Part shown: positions 53,168-62,300 of the stretch, piece after piece
How positions within the stretch are numbered: position 1 is the stretch's first letter
Layout: every line of letters begins with the position of its first letter
DNA from: Nitrospira sp.
GTDB taxonomy: Bacteria > Nitrospirota > Nitrospiria > Nitrospirales > Nitrospiraceae
Assembly: GCA_005116895.1 (NCBI GenBank)
Contig: SWDO01000017.1
Span: forward strand, 45,605 to 109,604
Direction: 5' to 3'
Length of the DNA: 64,000 nt
Program-made: the position numbers and the translations under genes
The notes under the pieces: model-generated
The model's input: only the letters and a program-made list of their open reading frames with translations
What the model was told of the DNA's origin: nothing
Database searches by the model: none

Positions 53168-53746
53168 ATGCAAGCAATTGTTTTGACAGCTTTTGCGGAT
53201 AGTGCCAGAGTCAAACAGCAGTTTGCGGGCGAGCATGCCGATCGTATCGTGCAGGTCTCGATACTCATCGCGAACGCGTTCCAGAACGGGAACAAAGTCC
53301 TCCTGTTTGGTAACGGCGGGAGCTCGACCGATGCCGCACATATCGCAGCGGAGTTTGTCGGACGATACCAGCGCGACCGGGTGCCGTTGCCCGCAATTGC
53401 CTTGGCGACGGACATTGCCGCCATTACCTGCATCGCGAATGACTATGGGTACGAAGAACTCTTCGCCCGCCAGGTGCGCGCGCATGGCCGAAAAGGGGAC
53501 ATTGCAATTGGCATCAGTACCAGCGGGAATTCTCCAAACGTGCTGAAAGGTGTCGCGGCGGCCCGCGACGGTGGCTTAACTACGATTGGCTGGACGGGAG
53601 CTAACGGCGGAAAGCTGGCCGCGTTGGTCGAGTACCCTTTCATCGTCCCGTCTACGGTCACGTCTCGAATTCAGGAAAGTCACATCACGCTCGGCCACGT
53701 CTTGTGCGAATTGGTAGAGGATCATCTCCTTGGGAAAGCGTCCTGA
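53168..53746 (+). CDS. gmhA: D-sedoheptulose-7-phosphate isomerase
   Basis: A 192-residue SIS-domain enzyme, first step of ADP-heptose synthesis for LPS. Motifs: NKVLLFGNGGSSTDAAHIAAEFVGRYQRDR, PAIALATDIAAITCIANDYGYEELFARQV, GISTSGNSPNVLKG, and the C-terminal ESHITLGHVLCELVE with the zinc/catalytic His and Glu. The length is normal. It shares 17 bases with the next gene. The later heptose-pathway gene hldE2 lies about 5 kb downstream. Confidence 0.9.
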   Translation: MQAIVLTAFADSARVKQQFAGEHADRIVQVSILIANAFQNGNKVLLFGNGGSSTDAAHIAAEFVGRYQRDRVPLPAIALATDIAAITCIANDYGYEELFARQVRAHGRKGDIAIGISTSGNSPNVLKGVAAARDGGLTTIGWTGANGGKLAALVEYPFIVPSTVTSRIQESHITLGHVLCELVEDHLLGKAS

Positions 53747-54719
53747 TCGGATATCCTCGACTCGGCCTCCCGCCTTGATCCCTCCGATCAATGCGTCCGA
53801 CCTCAAGACCTATCCGCTCAAAAAGCGACACAGCAAGGTTCGGCTTTCAGACTTGGCCGCGCCGTGGAAACGCGGGGGGACGTTCTCGACCTTCTCGTCC
53901 CGCCTCCCGAACATCCTCGCGGTCACAACATTGCGGGCCGTCACCCAGGCCATCGTGAAGGCGCATCGAAGGCGCCGCCCCGTCATCCTCGGGATCGGCG
54001 CCCATGTCATCAAGGTGGGGCTGTCCCCGATCATCACGGACTTGATGGAACGAGGCATCATCACGGCAGTAGCCATGAACGGGGCAGGAATTATTCACGA
54101 CTTCGAATTGGCCCTCATGGGCCATACCTCCGAAGAAGTCGATGCCGAGATCGACAATGGCCGCTTTGGCATGGCGGAAGAAACGGGCCGGATTCTGAAT
54201 GACGCCATCACGCGCGGCGCGAAGGACGGTCAAGGGCTGGGTGAAGCCATCGGACGCTACATGAACCACACAACCGATCAATTCCCGAATCGAGCCGTCA
54301 GTATTCTCGCCACAGGCGCGACACTCGGCATTCCGGTGACCGTGCATGTCGCGGTCGGAACCGACATTATCCACATGCACCCTTCGGCGGACGGCGCAGC
54401 CATCGGAGCCACGTCGCTCCTGGACTTCAGGCGTCTCACCGCTGTCGTCGCTGGGATGGAAGGGGGCGTCTACCTGAACGTCGGCTCGGCGGTGATTCTG
54501 CCAGAGGTCTTTCTAAAAACACTGTCATTAGGGAGAAATCTCGGCCATCCGATCGCCAATATTACGACCGTGAATATGGACTTTCTCTCCCATTACCGAC
54601 CACAGACCAACGTCGTGCGGCGCCCCACGCAAAAGGGCGGCCAGGGTTATTCCTTGACCGGTCACCACGAGATCATGCTGCCGTTGCTCGCGGCGGCCGT
54701 GCTGGAGGAATTAGGATGA
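53730..54719 (+). CDS. conserved hypothetical protein in heptose cluster
   Basis: A 329-residue soluble protein starting at TTG (53730) inside the gmhA end, or at a later TTG (53776). Rossmann-like elements: RRPVILGIGAHVIKVGLSPIITDLMERGIITAVAMNGAGIIHDFELALMG, NHTTDQFPNRAVSILATGATLGIPVTVHVAVGTDIIHMHP, and DGAAIGATSLLDFRR. It looks like an enzyme with a nucleotide-binding core, possibly related in fold to deoxyhypusine-synthase-like proteins, but I am not sure. Translational coupling to gmhA suggests a sugar-related role. Its stop overlaps the SprT-like start. Confidence 0.75.
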   Translation: MGKRPDRISSTRPPALIPPINASDLKTYPLKKRHSKVRLSDLAAPWKRGGTFSTFSSRLPNILAVTTLRAVTQAIVKAHRRRRPVILGIGAHVIKVGLSPIITDLMERGIITAVAMNGAGIIHDFELALMGHTSEEVDAEIDNGRFGMAEETGRILNDAITRGAKDGQGLGEAIGRYMNHTTDQFPNRAVSILATGATLGIPVTVHVAVGTDIIHMHPSADGAAIGATSLLDFRRLTAVVAGMEGGVYLNVGSAVILPEVFLKTLSLGRNLGHPIANITTVNMDFLSHYRPQTNVVRRPTQKGGQGYSLTGHHEIMLPLLAAAVLEELG

Positions 54720-55411
54720 GCCCATCCTCGCCCGCCCCAAGCCTTTCGGTACTCCTTTCTTCAGAATGGCTACAGGCTCGTTGGCAGCACCTGAACACAC
54801 AGTACTTTGCCGGTTCACTCAGGCCAATCGAGATCGTCTGGAGTCAGCGCCTGACCTCCTCGGTTGGGATGTTTGCTTGTCGCGAAGGGCCAAGGTCCTT
54901 TTCCCCCCTCACCCTGACCCCCAGTCGTCGAGAAATTCGCCTGTCTCTCCCGCTCTTTGAACAGCTCATCGCACGGACACCCTACGCGGAGCAGGAGCTG
55001 CTCAACACCTTGGCTCATGAAATGATTCATCAATGGCAATTCGATGTATTGAAACGTCGGCCTGATCATGGCCTGGAGTTTTTGCGGAAGATGGCGGAGA
55101 TGAATCGAACAGGGACCGTCGCCGTGACGACGTACCACACACTGGAGAAGGAAGTCATTGCCTTAGCGAAATTCGCCTGGCGATGCCAAGACTGCGGGCG
55201 ACTGTATCAACGGCACCGAAGAACGATCCAGCCCAAGCGCCATCACTGTGGATCCTGTCACGGCGCCTTGCAGGAACTCGTCTCGCCGACTCAACTGATC
55301 GAGGATCGTCCCACCCCCTACCCGACTCATGCCTCGGACCCATCACCTCGGTCAGCCGGATCGACTACGCGTGCCGGAGCGCCGGAACAATTGACACTTG
55401 AGTTGATGTAA
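54716..55411 (+). CDS. SprT-like zinc metalloprotein
   Basis: A 231-residue protein. The core motif NTLAHEMIHQWQFDV has HExIH in the SprT/Spartan arrangement, with a further His in RRPDHGLEFLRKM. A zinc ribbon follows: WRCQDCGRLY...HHCGSCHG (two CxxC pairs). The C-terminal 45 residues are disordered and Pro/Ser-rich. In eukaryotes related proteases cut DNA-protein crosslinks; the bacterial role is not settled. It overlaps the upstream gene by four bases. Confidence 0.85.
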   Translation: MSPSSPAPSLSVLLSSEWLQARWQHLNTQYFAGSLRPIEIVWSQRLTSSVGMFACREGPRSFSPLTLTPSRREIRLSLPLFEQLIARTPYAEQELLNTLAHEMIHQWQFDVLKRRPDHGLEFLRKMAEMNRTGTVAVTTYHTLEKEVIALAKFAWRCQDCGRLYQRHRRTIQPKRHHCGSCHGALQELVSPTQLIEDRPTPYPTHASDPSPRSAGSTTRAGAPEQLTLELM

Positions 55412-55443
55412 TGGGAGAAAGGGCTCTGATGGGGAAATGCAGG

Positions 55444-58400
55444 CTACGCGGCTTCTTGACTTCTCTCTGGGCTAGACCGTCTCTGTTCCTGAGTCACTCG
55501 GCTCAGGACACCGGCCAGCGCGTCCACCGAAATAGGTTTTGACAGATAGTCATCCATCCCCGCAGCCAGACACCGTTCACGATCTCCCTGCATGGCGTTT
55601 GCCGTCATGGCAATAATCAGCACACGACAGGAAGTTTCAAGTTTCGGGTTTCGAGTTTCTGGTTGAAGGCCGGAAGGTTCAGGTCTTGGGTCTGAAACCT
55701 GAAACTTGCAACTTGAAACAGTTCCCCCCGCTTCTTGTTCGCGGATGAGCGTTGTCGCTTCGAAGCCATCCATGTCCGGCATCTGGCAATCCATGAACAC
55801 CACGTCATAGCGCATGCGCGATACCGCCTCGACGGCCTCACGCCCGTTGGCCACGACATCGATTCGATACCCCAACCGCTGGAAGAGGCGAACGGCTACT
55901 TTTTGATTAATGATGTTATCCTCGGCCAGGAGAATACGGAGATCCACCTTGGCCTTGGTTTCTGCAAGGGTGTGCCGAGTGATGAGTGGGGGCGCGTCGC
56001 TTGTGGCCGACAGACCTGAACTAAGGGGGCGCTGCGTGAGGAGGGCAACGAGACAATCATGCAACTGTCGCTCACGAATCGGCTTGGTCAGGTAGGCTGC
56101 TAACCCCGCCTCTTTGGCTGTCTTCGCATCTCCCCGCCGACCGAACGACGTGAGCAGGACAAGCTTGGTCTCGGCTCCTTCAGCTCGTGCCTGTATCGCA
56201 CGTGCCAATTCGATCCCATCCGTCGGACTCATATCCACGTCCAACAGCGCAAAATCGAACCGCGGTTGGCCGCGCCGACCGCTCAAGACGTCCAACGCCT
56301 CGGAGCCGCTCTGAACCAGTGTCGGTTGCATCCCCCATTTCTTTGTCATCTGCTCCAACATCCTTCGATTGATGGCCTTCTCATCCACGATTAAGATGCG
56401 AAGACTGGCTAACACGGCAGCAGAGAGGTGGGCCCTGCGGGAGCCATCAGCCTGTTTACGAAGATTCACCGTAAACCAGAAGCAGCTCCCCTCTCCAACC
56501 CGGCTCATCACCCCAATCGTTCCGCCCATCATCTCGACAAGACGTTTGCAAATCGCAAGCCCGAGTCCGGTCCCACCATATTTCCTCGTTGTGGCCCCAT
56601 CGGCTTGGGTAAACGACTGAAAGAGTCGCTCACACGCTTCCTCTGAGATCCCGATTCCCGTGTCCGTGACCGCAACGCGAATCATTGCGTCGCCCTTCGA
56701 CTGAGCCTCAACCATCACTTCCACCACCACATCCCCGCGTTCGGTAAACTTAATGGCATTCGCCATCAAATTCATCGCCACCTGCCGGAGGCGCCCTGGA
56801 TCACCAAGCAAATGGCGCGGCACATCGGCGTGGAAGAGACACGCCACATTCAGTCCTTTGGACGACGCACGTTCTGCGACGAGGTCCAACGACTCGTCGA
56901 GAGTGAGCCGAAGATCGAACTCAATCATCTCTAAATCCAATTTCCCTGCTTCAATCTTTGAAAAATCGAGAATATCGTTGATGATCGTGAGGAGATGGTC
57001 TCCACAACTGTGAACCGTCTCCGCATATTCACGCTGTTCCTCCGTCAATGTGGTCTCCAGCAAGAGACCGGTCATCCCGATTACACCATTCATCGGTGTC
57101 CGGATTTCGTGACTCATGGTCGCCAGGAACGACGACTTGGCCTCAGTGGCGGCTTTGGCCTCCCTCAAGGCGACATCCAGCTGCTGATTGATATGCTCCA
57201 ACTGTTGGGCATAGCCCTTCAGTGCTTGCTCGGCTTCTTTCCGACTCGTGATATCTCGGATAAATGCGCTGAAGATGACGGAGCCCTCGACGGCTAACGG
57301 TGTCATGGCGATTTCCACTGGAAATTCACAGCCGTCGCGCCGGAGACCGATCATTTCGACCAACCTGTTTGAGAGGAGCGAGTCCTGGGGTTCAAGAAGC
57401 CGCTGAACATCCGCGCGACAGATGAGGCATTGGGACGGTGGAAAGATCGTGTCGGCAACATTACGCCCGATCACCTCATGTGCAGACCAGCCAAATACCT
57501 GCTCAGCCTGGGCATTCCACTCGGTAATCCGGCCTGTCTGATCCATCGTCATCACAGCGTCGAGAGCCGTATCAATAATCAAGCTGGTACGGGCTTCGTT
57601 CTCATGCAGTGCCGCTTCCACTTCCGTTCGTTCGACGAACAGGCCGATCTGTCTTCCGACCGTGCCCAACGACCTCAGTAAATCCCAATCCTTGGCCTGA
57701 GGCTCGCTGCCGAAGAGCTCGATGACGCCGTAGACGTGAGCCCTCAGCCAGATAGGAAACGCACAGGCCGCGTGCAACATTCCCGTCGCTTCCACAGGCC
57801 CACGCGTAAATAGGGGGTCTCTTGCAACATCCTCCACCCACAGCGGCTCCCCACGGGCCCAACAGTGCCCCGGCAGATCAGCCCCGGCCGCGTAGACCTC
57901 CTGCCGCCTTCTTCTCATGAACTCCTGCACCATCGTGGTATCAACCGCCCAGTCCTGCGTGCAGACAATGGTTCGCCGGTCGTCTTGCACCAGCCAGAAC
58001 AGACCGACATGCCAATCGAGATTCACGACCAGGGCCTGGAGGAGGTCGGGGACCGCTTGCTCGACTGTCGAAGCACCTGCGAGCACTTTGGCCACAGCGT
58101 GCTGGAGAGCTTGCCGACGATCGGCGCTCCGTTGCGCTGTGACATCCCGGACGACACTGAGGACCGCATGCACCGTGCCGTCACTGGCTGGAAGTGGGAC
58201 AAACGTGACCTCGACCCACCGGACCTGCCCCGATAGTCCGATGAGCCTCCCTTTTCCACAAGTTTCCCGGCCTTCCTTCGCCGCCCTATGCATTTCTTCG
58301 ATCTGTAGACAATCGTTCGTCTGGATATACGTTCGAAGATCTGTCCCCACTATCTCTTCTGAAAATCCCGCATCGAAGAGGAGACAGCCCGCAGGATTGA

Positions 58401-58626
58401 GTTGAAGCACCCGGTAGTCGAGCCCGATGACCAATATCCCATGGGGTTCAGCTTCCAACATACTCCGGAGTCGCTGCTCATTTTCCTGGAATCGGATTCT
58501 TTCGGCCTCCGCGAGAACCCGACCGGTCCGCGCTCGCCAGGATGTCCGTATAAGAAAAAAGATCAAGGGTGCGACCAGCAGAACATTGGCCGCTGCCATG
58601 ATCCAGAACGTCCTGACCTCATCCAT
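55444..58626 (-). CDS. hybrid sensor histidine kinase with PAS, GAF and two receiver domains
   Basis: The 1280-aa ORF overlaps hldE2 at its 5' end; ATG 58626 (after GGGAGCG) gives 1060 residues. Order: one membrane helix (about 8-25), PAS (about 50-165), GAF (about 180-330), PAS (about 345-465), HisKA with TMSHEIRTPMNG (His about 506), HATPase with NLMANAIKFTERGD and GTGLGLAIC, REC1 (LLDVDMSPTDG, TKPI), and REC2 (LAEDNIINQKVA, FMDCQMPDMDG, SKPI). REC2 is interrupted by about 33 residues from a DNA repeat (about 968-1000). No partner regulator gene is adjacent; the target is unknown. Confidence 0.85.
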   Translation of the reverse strand: MDEVRTFWIMAAANVLLVAPLIFFLIRTSWRARTGRVLAEAERIRFQENEQRLRSMLEAEPHGILVIGLDYRVLQLNPAGCLLFDAGFSEEIVGTDLRTYIQTNDCLQIEEMHRAAKEGRETCGKGRLIGLSGQVRWVEVTFVPLPASDGTVHAVLSVVRDVTAQRSADRRQALQHAVAKVLAGASTVEQAVPDLLQALVVNLDWHVGLFWLVQDDRRTIVCTQDWAVDTTMVQEFMRRRRQEVYAAGADLPGHCWARGEPLWVEDVARDPLFTRGPVEATGMLHAACAFPIWLRAHVYGVIELFGSEPQAKDWDLLRSLGTVGRQIGLFVERTEVEAALHENEARTSLIIDTALDAVMTMDQTGRITEWNAQAEQVFGWSAHEVIGRNVADTIFPPSQCLICRADVQRLLEPQDSLLSNRLVEMIGLRRDGCEFPVEIAMTPLAVEGSVIFSAFIRDITSRKEAEQALKGYAQQLEHINQQLDVALREAKAATEAKSSFLATMSHEIRTPMNGVIGMTGLLLETTLTEEQREYAETVHSCGDHLLTIINDILDFSKIEAGKLDLEMIEFDLRLTLDESLDLVAERASSKGLNVACLFHADVPRHLLGDPGRLRQVAMNLMANAIKFTERGDVVVEVMVEAQSKGDAMIRVAVTDTGIGISEEACERLFQSFTQADGATTRKYGGTGLGLAICKRLVEMMGGTIGVMSRVGEGSCFWFTVNLRKQADGSRRAHLSAAVLASLRILIVDEKAINRRMLEQMTKKWGMQPTLVQSGSEALDVLSGRRGQPRFDFALLDVDMSPTDGIELARAIQARAEGAETKLVLLTSFGRRGDAKTAKEAGLAAYLTKPIRERQLHDCLVALLTQRPLSSGLSATSDAPPLITRHTLAETKAKVDLRILLAEDNIINQKVAVRLFQRLGYRIDVVANGREAVEAVSRMRYDVVFMDCQMPDMDGFEATTLIREQEAGGTVSSCKFQVSDPRPEPSGLQPETRNPKLETSCRVLIIAMTANAMQGDRERCLAAGMDDYLSKPISVDALAGVLSRVTQEQRRSSPERSQEAA
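55624..55722. repeat. dispersed TTGAAAC-type repeat inside the kinase REC2 domain
   Basis: About 99 bases of AAGTTTC/GAAACTT-rich DNA, an in-frame multiple of three. It shares the identical 20-mer TGAAACCTGAAACTTGCAAC with the repeat before the M16 gene (28472-28491). It encodes the residues between IREQEAGGTV and RVLIIAMTANA, i.e. between receiver helix 3 and strand 4. Confidence 0.8.
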
Positions 58627-58840
58627 AATCACGCGCTCCCGGCACACCCATAGCCCCAGGCCAGGCTCTTGCCAGGCTGTTGCATCCGTTATGTGCTGTA
58701 TCGGTCCGTTATGTGATGACTTGAGAACCTGCCGAAACACCCTGCGCGTCACGGAATAGTGCCAGGAACCAAGACGACAGACGTTGACTAGCCCTCTTTC
58801 CATGTAGCCGACAGCACGATCTGCACGGTATGATGGGGCC

Positions 58841-59323
58841 ATGATCGCAAAAGTGTTGCCACGCGACCAACTCTTTTCCGTGCTTTCCGGTGAACGGACA
58901 AAGGGGAGACGGATCGTGTTCACAAACGGCTGTTTCGACCTGATGCACATCGGACATACCCGGTATCTGCAGGCGGCCAAAGCACTGGGCGATGTCCTGG
59001 TCGTCGGGGTTAATAGTGATGTCTCAGTTCGTACGCTGGACAAGGCACCCGACCGACCGATCGTGCCGGAAGCACAACGGGCTGAGGTGCTGGCAGCCTT
59101 AGGCTGTGTGGATTTCGTGGTCATTTTTGACGAATCTGACCCTCGCCAGCTCATCGCGGCCGTCCAACCGGATGTCCTGGTCAAGGGAGGGGATTGGATG
59201 ATTGACCAGATCATCGGCCGCGAAATGGTTGAAGCTCGTGGAGGTGTGGTCAAGACGATCCCCCTGGTTCCTGGTCTCTCCACCACCGCTCTTCTTCAAC
59301 GCATCCGGTCAACCGCGACGTGA
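58841..59323 (+). CDS. rfaE2: D-glycero-beta-D-manno-heptose 1-phosphate adenylyltransferase
   Basis: A 160-residue nucleotidyltransferase, the C-terminal half of HldE as a separate protein. Motif: GRRIVFTNGCFDLMHIGHTRYLQAAKALGDVLVVGVNSD with the HxGH site, later VDFVVIFDESDPRQLIAAVQPDVLVKGGDW. It makes ADP-heptose in LPS synthesis, consistent with gmhA upstream. The kinase half (RfaE1) is not in the window. It is divergent from the hybrid kinase. Confidence 0.92.
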   Translation: MIAKVLPRDQLFSVLSGERTKGRRIVFTNGCFDLMHIGHTRYLQAAKALGDVLVVGVNSDVSVRTLDKAPDRPIVPEAQRAEVLAALGCVDFVVIFDESDPRQLIAAVQPDVLVKGGDWMIDQIIGREMVEARGGVVKTIPLVPGLSTTALLQRIRSTAT

Positions 59324-59326
59324 TAC

Positions 59327-62300
59327 GTGTCTGACGCCACCATCCAACCCACAGCCTGGCTCGCCCCGCTTCGTTCGGCACTCGACCACGAGAAAGCGCG
59401 TGTCTGCCTTCTCGGAGCGCACGGGCCGACATCGGCCTGCGCCCTGATGCTACTCCATCACGGCAGCCCATGGGTCGTGGTGACCGCAAGCGACGAGTCC
59501 GCCGAACGAATGTTCAATGACTTGTGCTTCTTCTATGGACTCATGGGTCGTCCGGTCGAGGACCTCGCCTGGTTCCCGGAATGGGAAACGCTTCCCTATG
59601 AAGCGACGGCGCCGCATGTCGGGTTGATTGCACACCGGATGACGACCCTTCATCGCCTGCTCATCAACCCGCCCACCATCCTCGTCACCTCCGTCGCCGC
59701 TGCCATGCATCGTGTGATTCCGCGCTCGACATTCGAGCAGGCGATCTTTCACTTCCAAACGGCGGCGGCCTTCGAACGGGAGTCGCTGGTCACCAACCTC
59801 CTTCGCCTGGGATACCGACGCGTGTCCGTCGTGGAAATTCCAGGGGAATTCAGCGTCCGTGGCGGCATCATTGATGTCTTCTCGACCGCGTACGCGAATC
59901 CAGTCCGTGTGGAGTTTCTCGGGGATCATGTCGAATCCATTCGCCTGTTCGATCCCTCAACCCAGACCTCCATCACAAAATTGAACGAGGGCTGGGTGTT
60001 GCCTGCGCGGGAGTTCGTTCGACCTCCACAGGCCCCGGAAGCAATCGTACCCATCGAAGCGGATGCTGAGTGGCGAAGTCCTGACTTGTACGATTCCATG
60101 GACACATTGTTCGACTATCTCACCACCGCTCCGTTCCTCGCGCTCGATCAACCAGAGGCACTGAAAAAAGCCTGCGAGACGGCCTGGGAGAAGATCGACG
60201 ACGGATATCTCCGTCATGTCGACCGGGATGCCACCCAGCCGTATCCCTCGCCCGAACGACTCTTTCTCACCTGGGAGGGCATCCAGCAGCGGATCGCGCC
60301 CTGGCCCATGTTGGCTCTTGAGCCGCTAGCGGCGCCGGACTCGACCTGGGATCAGACGTTTTCGTTTTCCTCCCAAGCGCCAGGCAGCATTGGACTCGGA
60401 ATTAGGGGCACCGCCTTCAGCCAGACTCTCAACCTGCTAGAAGGACTCAGGAGCGAACACCGGGTCGTCTTGGTCGCGCGAAGCCGCGGGCAGGTCGATC
60501 GCTTACTCGCCTTACTCCGAGAGCACGATTTACCTGCCGACCCATGGAACCCGACGGCCTGGTCGAGCCAGAGGACCGGAAAGCTCCCGTTTTATGTGCT
60601 GCACGGCGATCCGTCGGCGGGGTTTCTCTCCGGAGACCTTCGGCTCGCGCTCCTGACGGAAGAAGAGCTCTTTGCGAAGGGCGCCCGCCATAAACCACAG
60701 CCGAAAAGCAGAACCGCAACCTTCCTCTCTTCACTGGAGGATCTGAATGTGGGCGACTACGTCGTCCATGTTCAGCACGGCATCGCCAAATATCGAGGGC
60801 TCAAGCGCCTGTCGGTCCAGGACTTTGAGAGTGACTTCCTGATTCTCGAGTTCTCCGGTGGAGATACCCTCTATGTTCCGCTCGACCGATTGAATCAGGT
60901 GCAACGGTACGGCGGGGCTGAAGGGCATATCCCTCGACTGGATCGCCTGGGCGGTACCAGTTGGGCCAAGACCACGGCGCGCGTGAAGAAAAACATCGAG
61001 GAAATGGCCCAAGAATTGATCGATCTCTACGCAAGCCGCGAACTGGTGAAACGGAATGCCTATGGCACGACCACGACCCTGTACCACGAATTCGAAGCCG
61101 CCTTTGAGTACGAGGAAACAGCGGATCAGCTCAGGGCCATCGGGGACATCGGCCGCGACATGGAGTCGACCAAGCCCATGGATCGGTTGGTCTGCGGAGA
61201 CGTCGGATACGGAAAGACCGAAGTCGCCATGCGTGCGGCCTTCAAGGCTGTGGAGCATGACCGCCAAGTGGCAGTGTTGGTCCCGACGACGCTCCTGGCC
61301 CATCAACACTATGAGAACTTTTCTGAACGATTCGCGCCTTTTCCAATGCGCGTCGCGCTGCTCTCACGGTTTCAGTCGTCCAAGGAGACGAAGGCGATTC
61401 TGAAGGATGTCGGCGCGGGCATCGTCGATGTCGTGATCGGCACTCACCGTCTGCTGCAAAAAGACGTGGCTTTCCGGCAACTCGGCCTCGTGATCATCGA
61501 CGAAGAGCAATGGTTCGGCGTCAAACATAAGGAGCGGCTGAAGCAACTTCGCACCCAGATCGACGTGCTGACGCTCACCGCCACCCCCATTCCACGCACT
61601 CTCCAAATGGCGATGTCGAGCGTGCGAGATCTCTCGATCATCGATACCCCGCCGGCCGGACGATTGGCGATTAAGACGGAGGTGGTCCGGTTCAGCGACA
61701 AGGCCGTACGAGACGCGATCTTGCGGGAACTCGGGCGTGGAGGACAGATCTATTTTGTCCACAATCGGGTCGAAACCATGGAGCGAATCGGGGCATGGCT
61801 ACACCAATTGGTTCCCGAAGCCCGGATGGTTATGGCCCACGGCCAGATGGATGCGAGGCCGCTGGAAGCGGTGATGCTGAAATTCGTAAAGCACGAGGCG
61901 GATGTCCTGATCGCGTCGGCCATCATCCAGTCCGGACTCGATGTCCCCAACGCCAACACCATTATCGTCAATCGAGCTGATCTGTTCGGCCTCGCACAGT
62001 TGTACCAGTTACGCGGACGAGTCGGGCGGGGTGGAGAGCAAGCCTACGCCTACTTCCTCATTCCCGATGAAGGCACACTGACCGGCGATGCCCAGAAGCG
62101 ATTGATCGCGATTCAACAGTTCACGGAACTCGGATCCGGGTTCCGAATCGCTGCGGCGGACATGGAGATTCGAGGGGCCGGCAATCTTCTGGGCAAACAG
62201 CAGTCGGGGCATATCGCCGCGATCGGGTTGGATCTCTACATGCAAATGGTAGAGCAGGCTGTTCAGCGGTTGAAGGGGCATGTGATCGAGGAGGATCCTG

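Noticed and set aside
58627-59286. 5' part of the 1280-aa kinase ORF
   Set aside because: It lies opposite the well-supported rfaE2 gene and has non-protein-like composition; a good start with ribosome site exists at 58626.
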